Source of the DNA: JABCPE02 sp963518845
Lineage (GTDB): Bacteria; Bacteroidota; Bacteroidia; Flavobacteriales; Weeksellaceae
Reading direction: 5' to 3'
Assembly (NCBI GenBank): GCA_963518845.1
Contig: CAUQKV010000045.1
Span: forward strand, 1 to 7,732
Length of the DNA: 7,732 nucleotides
Shown in pieces: positions 5,772 through 7,732 of this stretch (its first letter is position 1; the number at the start of each line of letters is the position of its first letter). The notes under the pieces were generated by a model. The model ran no database searches, had not been told where the DNA came from, and worked only from the letters and a program-made list of their open reading frames with translations. The position numbers were made by a program, and so were the translations under genes.

Positions 5772-6631
5772 TGCTTTCTTTATTTTTGATAATTTTGGGA
5801 CATATGGCCTACGGTGTTACCAACGGCCTGTGGAAAGGGCCGAGAGATAGAGTAGGGACGCTTCCGCTGATTTTGATGAGGAGTTTTGGCTGCTGCATGA
5901 TTTTTTTTATTTCACATCTGTTATTTACTTATTTTCAGGTACTTCCAGCGAAAGAGTTTTCTATCCAAGATATTTTGTACACCATACTAATTTGTATGGT
6001 CAATTATTTTGGGTTGTTTTTTTATTTAAAATCCCTAAAACACACTTATGTTTCCAATGTTATCGGTTTTGGAAAAATGGGACTGATTATAGGTATTTTG
6101 ATAGGTGTCTTTTTTTATGGTGAAAGCATCAGCATAGTAAAAGCATCAGCCTGTGCAGTGATTTTACTGGCTGTTACGCTCATAGAAAAAAGCATAAAAA
6201 TAGAAAAAACGCCCATTTCTAAAGGGTTAGTTTATTCCATTTTGTCTAGATTGTTTTGGTCTACGGGACTGCTATTCGTGCCGTTTATAGAGAAAATAGG
6301 AATTTTGCTTTTTTGCTCTATTTTGGAAGCTGTGGTGTTCTCTATGTCGCTGATTTTGTTTTTGTTCCAAAAAGATAAAAGCTGGAAGGAAATGGATACC
6401 AAAACCCGAAACGAAATCTTTTTCTTGATAATTTTGGGGACAACAGGGACTTTTTGTCTTAATTTTGCCATTACTAAAACAAGCATTATTGTTTTTGCAT
6501 TCATGGGGCTGATAGAGCCTATTATCGGGATATTAGTTTCTATATTTTACCACAAAGAGAAAATAAACAAGCTGCAGTTTGTAGGACTCGCTTTGGGGCT
6601 GATTTCCTCTTTTGTGCTTTCCTTTTTATAG
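5771..6631 (+). CDS. EamA/DMT-superfamily inner-membrane transporter
   Basis: 286 residues, the normal length for the ten-helix drug/metabolite transporter family. Hydrophobic segments lie at about 2-18, 31-53, 66-88, 92-116, 122-138, 150-171, 176-199, 214-232, 236-259 and 267-285, arranged as two five-helix halves. Family marks are the end of the fourth helix in each half: GVFFYGESIS (112-121), and IEPIIGILVSIFYHKEK (248-264) followed by LQFVGLALGLISS (268-280). The substrate cannot be read from sequence; relatives export amino acids, nucleosides or other small metabolites. It overlaps the regulator stop by one base, so the pair probably forms one transcription and translation unit and the regulator may sense something the transporter moves. 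Its 3' end holds the promoter of the next gene. Confidence 0.85.
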   Translation: MLSLFLIILGHMAYGVTNGLWKGPRDRVGTLPLILMRSFGCCMIFFISHLLFTYFQVLPAKEFSIQDILYTILICMVNYFGLFFYLKSLKHTYVSNVIGFGKMGLIIGILIGVFFYGESISIVKASACAVILLAVTLIEKSIKIEKTPISKGLVYSILSRLFWSTGLLFVPFIEKIGILLFCSILEAVVFSMSLILFLFQKDKSWKEMDTKTRNEIFFLIILGTTGTFCLNFAITKTSIIVFAFMGLIEPIIGILVSIFYHKEKINKLQFVGLALGLISSFVLSFL

Positions 6632-6641
6632 TTTATTTTTG
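6611..6641 (+). promoter_or_regulatory. Putative promoter of the RNA methyltransferase gene
   Basis: TTTG (6611-6614), a 19-base spacer and TATTTTTG (6634-6641) form the best match in this window to the Bacteroidota -33/-7 pattern. Transcription would start near 6648, about 11 bases before the ATG at 6659. The -33 box lies inside the last codons of the transporter gene, so the methyltransferase can be expressed independently of it. Confidence 0.6.
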
Positions 6642-6658
6642 TCAAATATAATTTTTAA

Positions 6659-7327
6659 ATGCTGCCAAAAGAAAAATTACCTCAGATTTTTGAATATCTT
6701 AAACAATTTCTCACCGAAGAGCGCCTGCGAAAAATAGAGCATTTCTCTGAGCGAAGTTCGGATTTTGTTCTGCCTGTCATTGGCGATGTTTATCAGTTTC
6801 GGAATGCTGCTGCCATTGTCCGTTCGGTGGAGGCATGCGGGTTTCACAAGGTGGTAGCTTTGGAGGAAGAAAATGTTTTTGAGCCAAACCTGAGGGTGAC
6901 CAAAGGAGCGGACACTTGGGTAGAAGTGGAAAAAATGCCCAATACGCTGGAATCTTTGCAGAAAATCAAAAACCGAGGTTATAAGATTCTGGCAGTTTCG
7001 CCCGAAAAAAATGCAGTGATGCTCCCAGATTATCAAATAAAATCGCCCATAGCCCTTGTTTTTGGAACGGAGAAAGAGGGCGTTTCCGATGAGTTTTTGG
7101 ATTTTGCAGATGAAACTCTGGCTATTCCTATGTATGGTTTTACGGAGAGTTTCAATGTTTCTGTGGCAGCGGCGATTTGTATGTATGATTTCAAACAAAA
7201 ATTGCTGAAATCAGATATAGATTATTTCCTGAAAGATGAAAAACTGCTCAGAACTAAAATCCGCTGGGCGGTCAATTCCATCCGCAGCGGACAGGAAATT
7301 TTGGATAAATATATGAATGAAAATTAG
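6659..7327 (+). CDS. trmH: TrmH/SpoU-family RNA (guanosine-2'-O)-methyltransferase
   Basis: 222 residues, cytoplasmic, AdoMet-dependent. The three SPOUT motifs forming the trefoil knot are visible. Motif 1 is FRNAAAIVRSVEACGF (47-62) with Asn49 and the catalytic-type Arg55. Motif 2 is ALVFGTEKEGVSDE (132-145) with the G-x-E-x-x-G pattern around Glu138. Motif 3 is IPMYGFTESFNVSVAAAI (156-173) with Ser164 and Asn166. Helical extensions before (1-36) and after (180-222) the core, and the length, fit TrmH, which methylates G18 in the tRNA D-loop, better than the longer rRNA enzyme RlmB. The exact RNA target is inferred. The start at 6659 agrees with the promoter just upstream. It converges with the minus-strand gene ending at 7351 across only 23 bases, and no hairpin terminator was found there. 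Confidence 0.8.
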   Translation: MLPKEKLPQIFEYLKQFLTEERLRKIEHFSERSSDFVLPVIGDVYQFRNAAAIVRSVEACGFHKVVALEEENVFEPNLRVTKGADTWVEVEKMPNTLESLQKIKNRGYKILAVSPEKNAVMLPDYQIKSPIALVFGTEKEGVSDEFLDFADETLAIPMYGFTESFNVSVAAAICMYDFKQKLLKSDIDYFLKDEKLLRTKIRWAVNSIRSGQEILDKYMNEN

Positions 7328-7350
7328 GATTTCTGAGCAACTTCTGAGAA

Positions 7351-7731
7351 TTAAATTTCTTTGCCAATGAGCCAATGGTATATGGCGTTACGATCGCTAT
7401 CTACTTCCATATAGGAGGCTATCAGCTCTCCGTTGTGATAGTGGAGTTCGTCGATATCGCTTACTAAAAACTTTTCTACCTCATCTTGATAAGGTTCAAA
7501 ACCTTTGAAAATGATTTCGTCTTCCACCGTGAGGGTACTGATATCAAAAATGTAATGTCGATTGCAATACATATCAGTAACCAGTATTTTGTCACCTTTG
7601 AAAGGTTGTGCTACAGCTCCCCAATCCTCGGAGAAATGGTGTTTTTTGAGCGTTTTTAGCGATGGATAACTCATTATATAAAGCTCTGCCTCGTAGAAAT
7701 TGGTGAATACAGCTTCTTTTTCACTGAGCAT
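7351..7731 (-). CDS. Unrecognised protein, possibly truncated at the window edge
   Basis: 126 residues from the Met at 7731, two bases from the window end, to the TAA at 7351-7353. With no upstream sequence it cannot be decided whether this Met is the start or an internal residue, so the gene may extend outside. It is acidic, with no signal peptide or membrane segment, and looks beta-rich with regular hairpins: WGAVAQPFKGDKILVTDMY (37-55), HYIFDISTLTVEDEIIFKGF (59-78), EKFLVSDIDELHYHNGELIASYMEV (86-110) and AIYHWLIGKEI (116-126). The aromatic-rich strands and turn residues could belong to a propeller- or immunity-like protein, but I do not recognise the family. Its codons run opposite to trmH, and the gene is likely real because this strand shows sensible composition throughout. 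Confidence 0.6.
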   Translation of the reverse strand: MLSEKEAVFTNFYEAELYIMSYPSLKTLKKHHFSEDWGAVAQPFKGDKILVTDMYCNRHYIFDISTLTVEDEIIFKGFEPYQDEVEKFLVSDIDELHYHNGELIASYMEVDSDRNAIYHWLIGKEI

Positions 7732-7732
7732 A

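Noticed and set aside
6677..7198. Long minus-strand open frame opposite the methyltransferase gene
   Set aside because: The plus strand carries all three SPOUT motifs, and the opposing translation has no recognisable pattern.
7331..7348. TTCTGAG direct repeat between trmH and the converging gene, considered as a terminator or site
   Set aside because: The two copies are in the same orientation and do not form a stem. There is no T-run, and the element is too short to interpret.

Overview
The window looks like chromosomal DNA from an A+T-rich member of the Flavobacteriia, most likely a Chryseobacterium/Riemerella-type Weeksellaceae. The evidence is the style of the serine hydroxymethyltransferase, signal peptides ending in SFAQ/AFSQ, the lack of strong Shine-Dalgarno sites, and repeated promoter -7 boxes of the Bacteroidota type TAnnTTTG. 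Genus and species cannot be fixed from this sequence alone.

Layout. (1) Positions 1-1783, plus strand: housekeeping glyA (5' end cut by the window edge), its hairpin terminator, then recX. The -7 box of recX lies inside the glyA terminator hairpin. (2) A hairpin at 1795-1824, with a T-run for each direction, closes recX and the block facing it. (3) Positions 1833-4485, minus strand, accessory block: five closely spaced genes, read from 4485 downward. They are two small Sec-exported proteins, a 65-residue unknown, a cytoplasmic YD/RHS-type repeat protein, and a uracil-DNA glycosylase-superfamily-like protein. Gaps are 8-40 bases, so they are probably one transcript. (4) Positions 4486-4604: a divergent promoter region with a TAnnTTTG box on each strand and three phased copies of TTGnnCAAA. 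(5) Positions 4605-6631, plus strand: a putative DNA-binding regulator with a helical, TPR-like C-terminal part, overlapping by one base with an EamA/DMT-type membrane transporter. (6) Positions 6659-7327: a TrmH/SpoU-type RNA 2'-O-methyltransferase with its own promoter, followed by the converging end of an unrecognised minus-strand gene at the window edge.

How it may work together. The housekeeping genes glyA, recX and trmH flank a locus made of one putative regulator, one transporter and a five-gene divergent operon. The repeated operator-like sites between the two arms suggest that the regulator controls itself and possibly the opposing operon. No function for the five-gene set is established by the sequence. 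The combination of exported proteins, a repeat protein and a UDG-like enzyme is the part most worth testing. No RNA genes, insertion sequences, integrases, CRISPR arrays or attachment sites were seen, and no gene-free stretch exceeds 300 bases.
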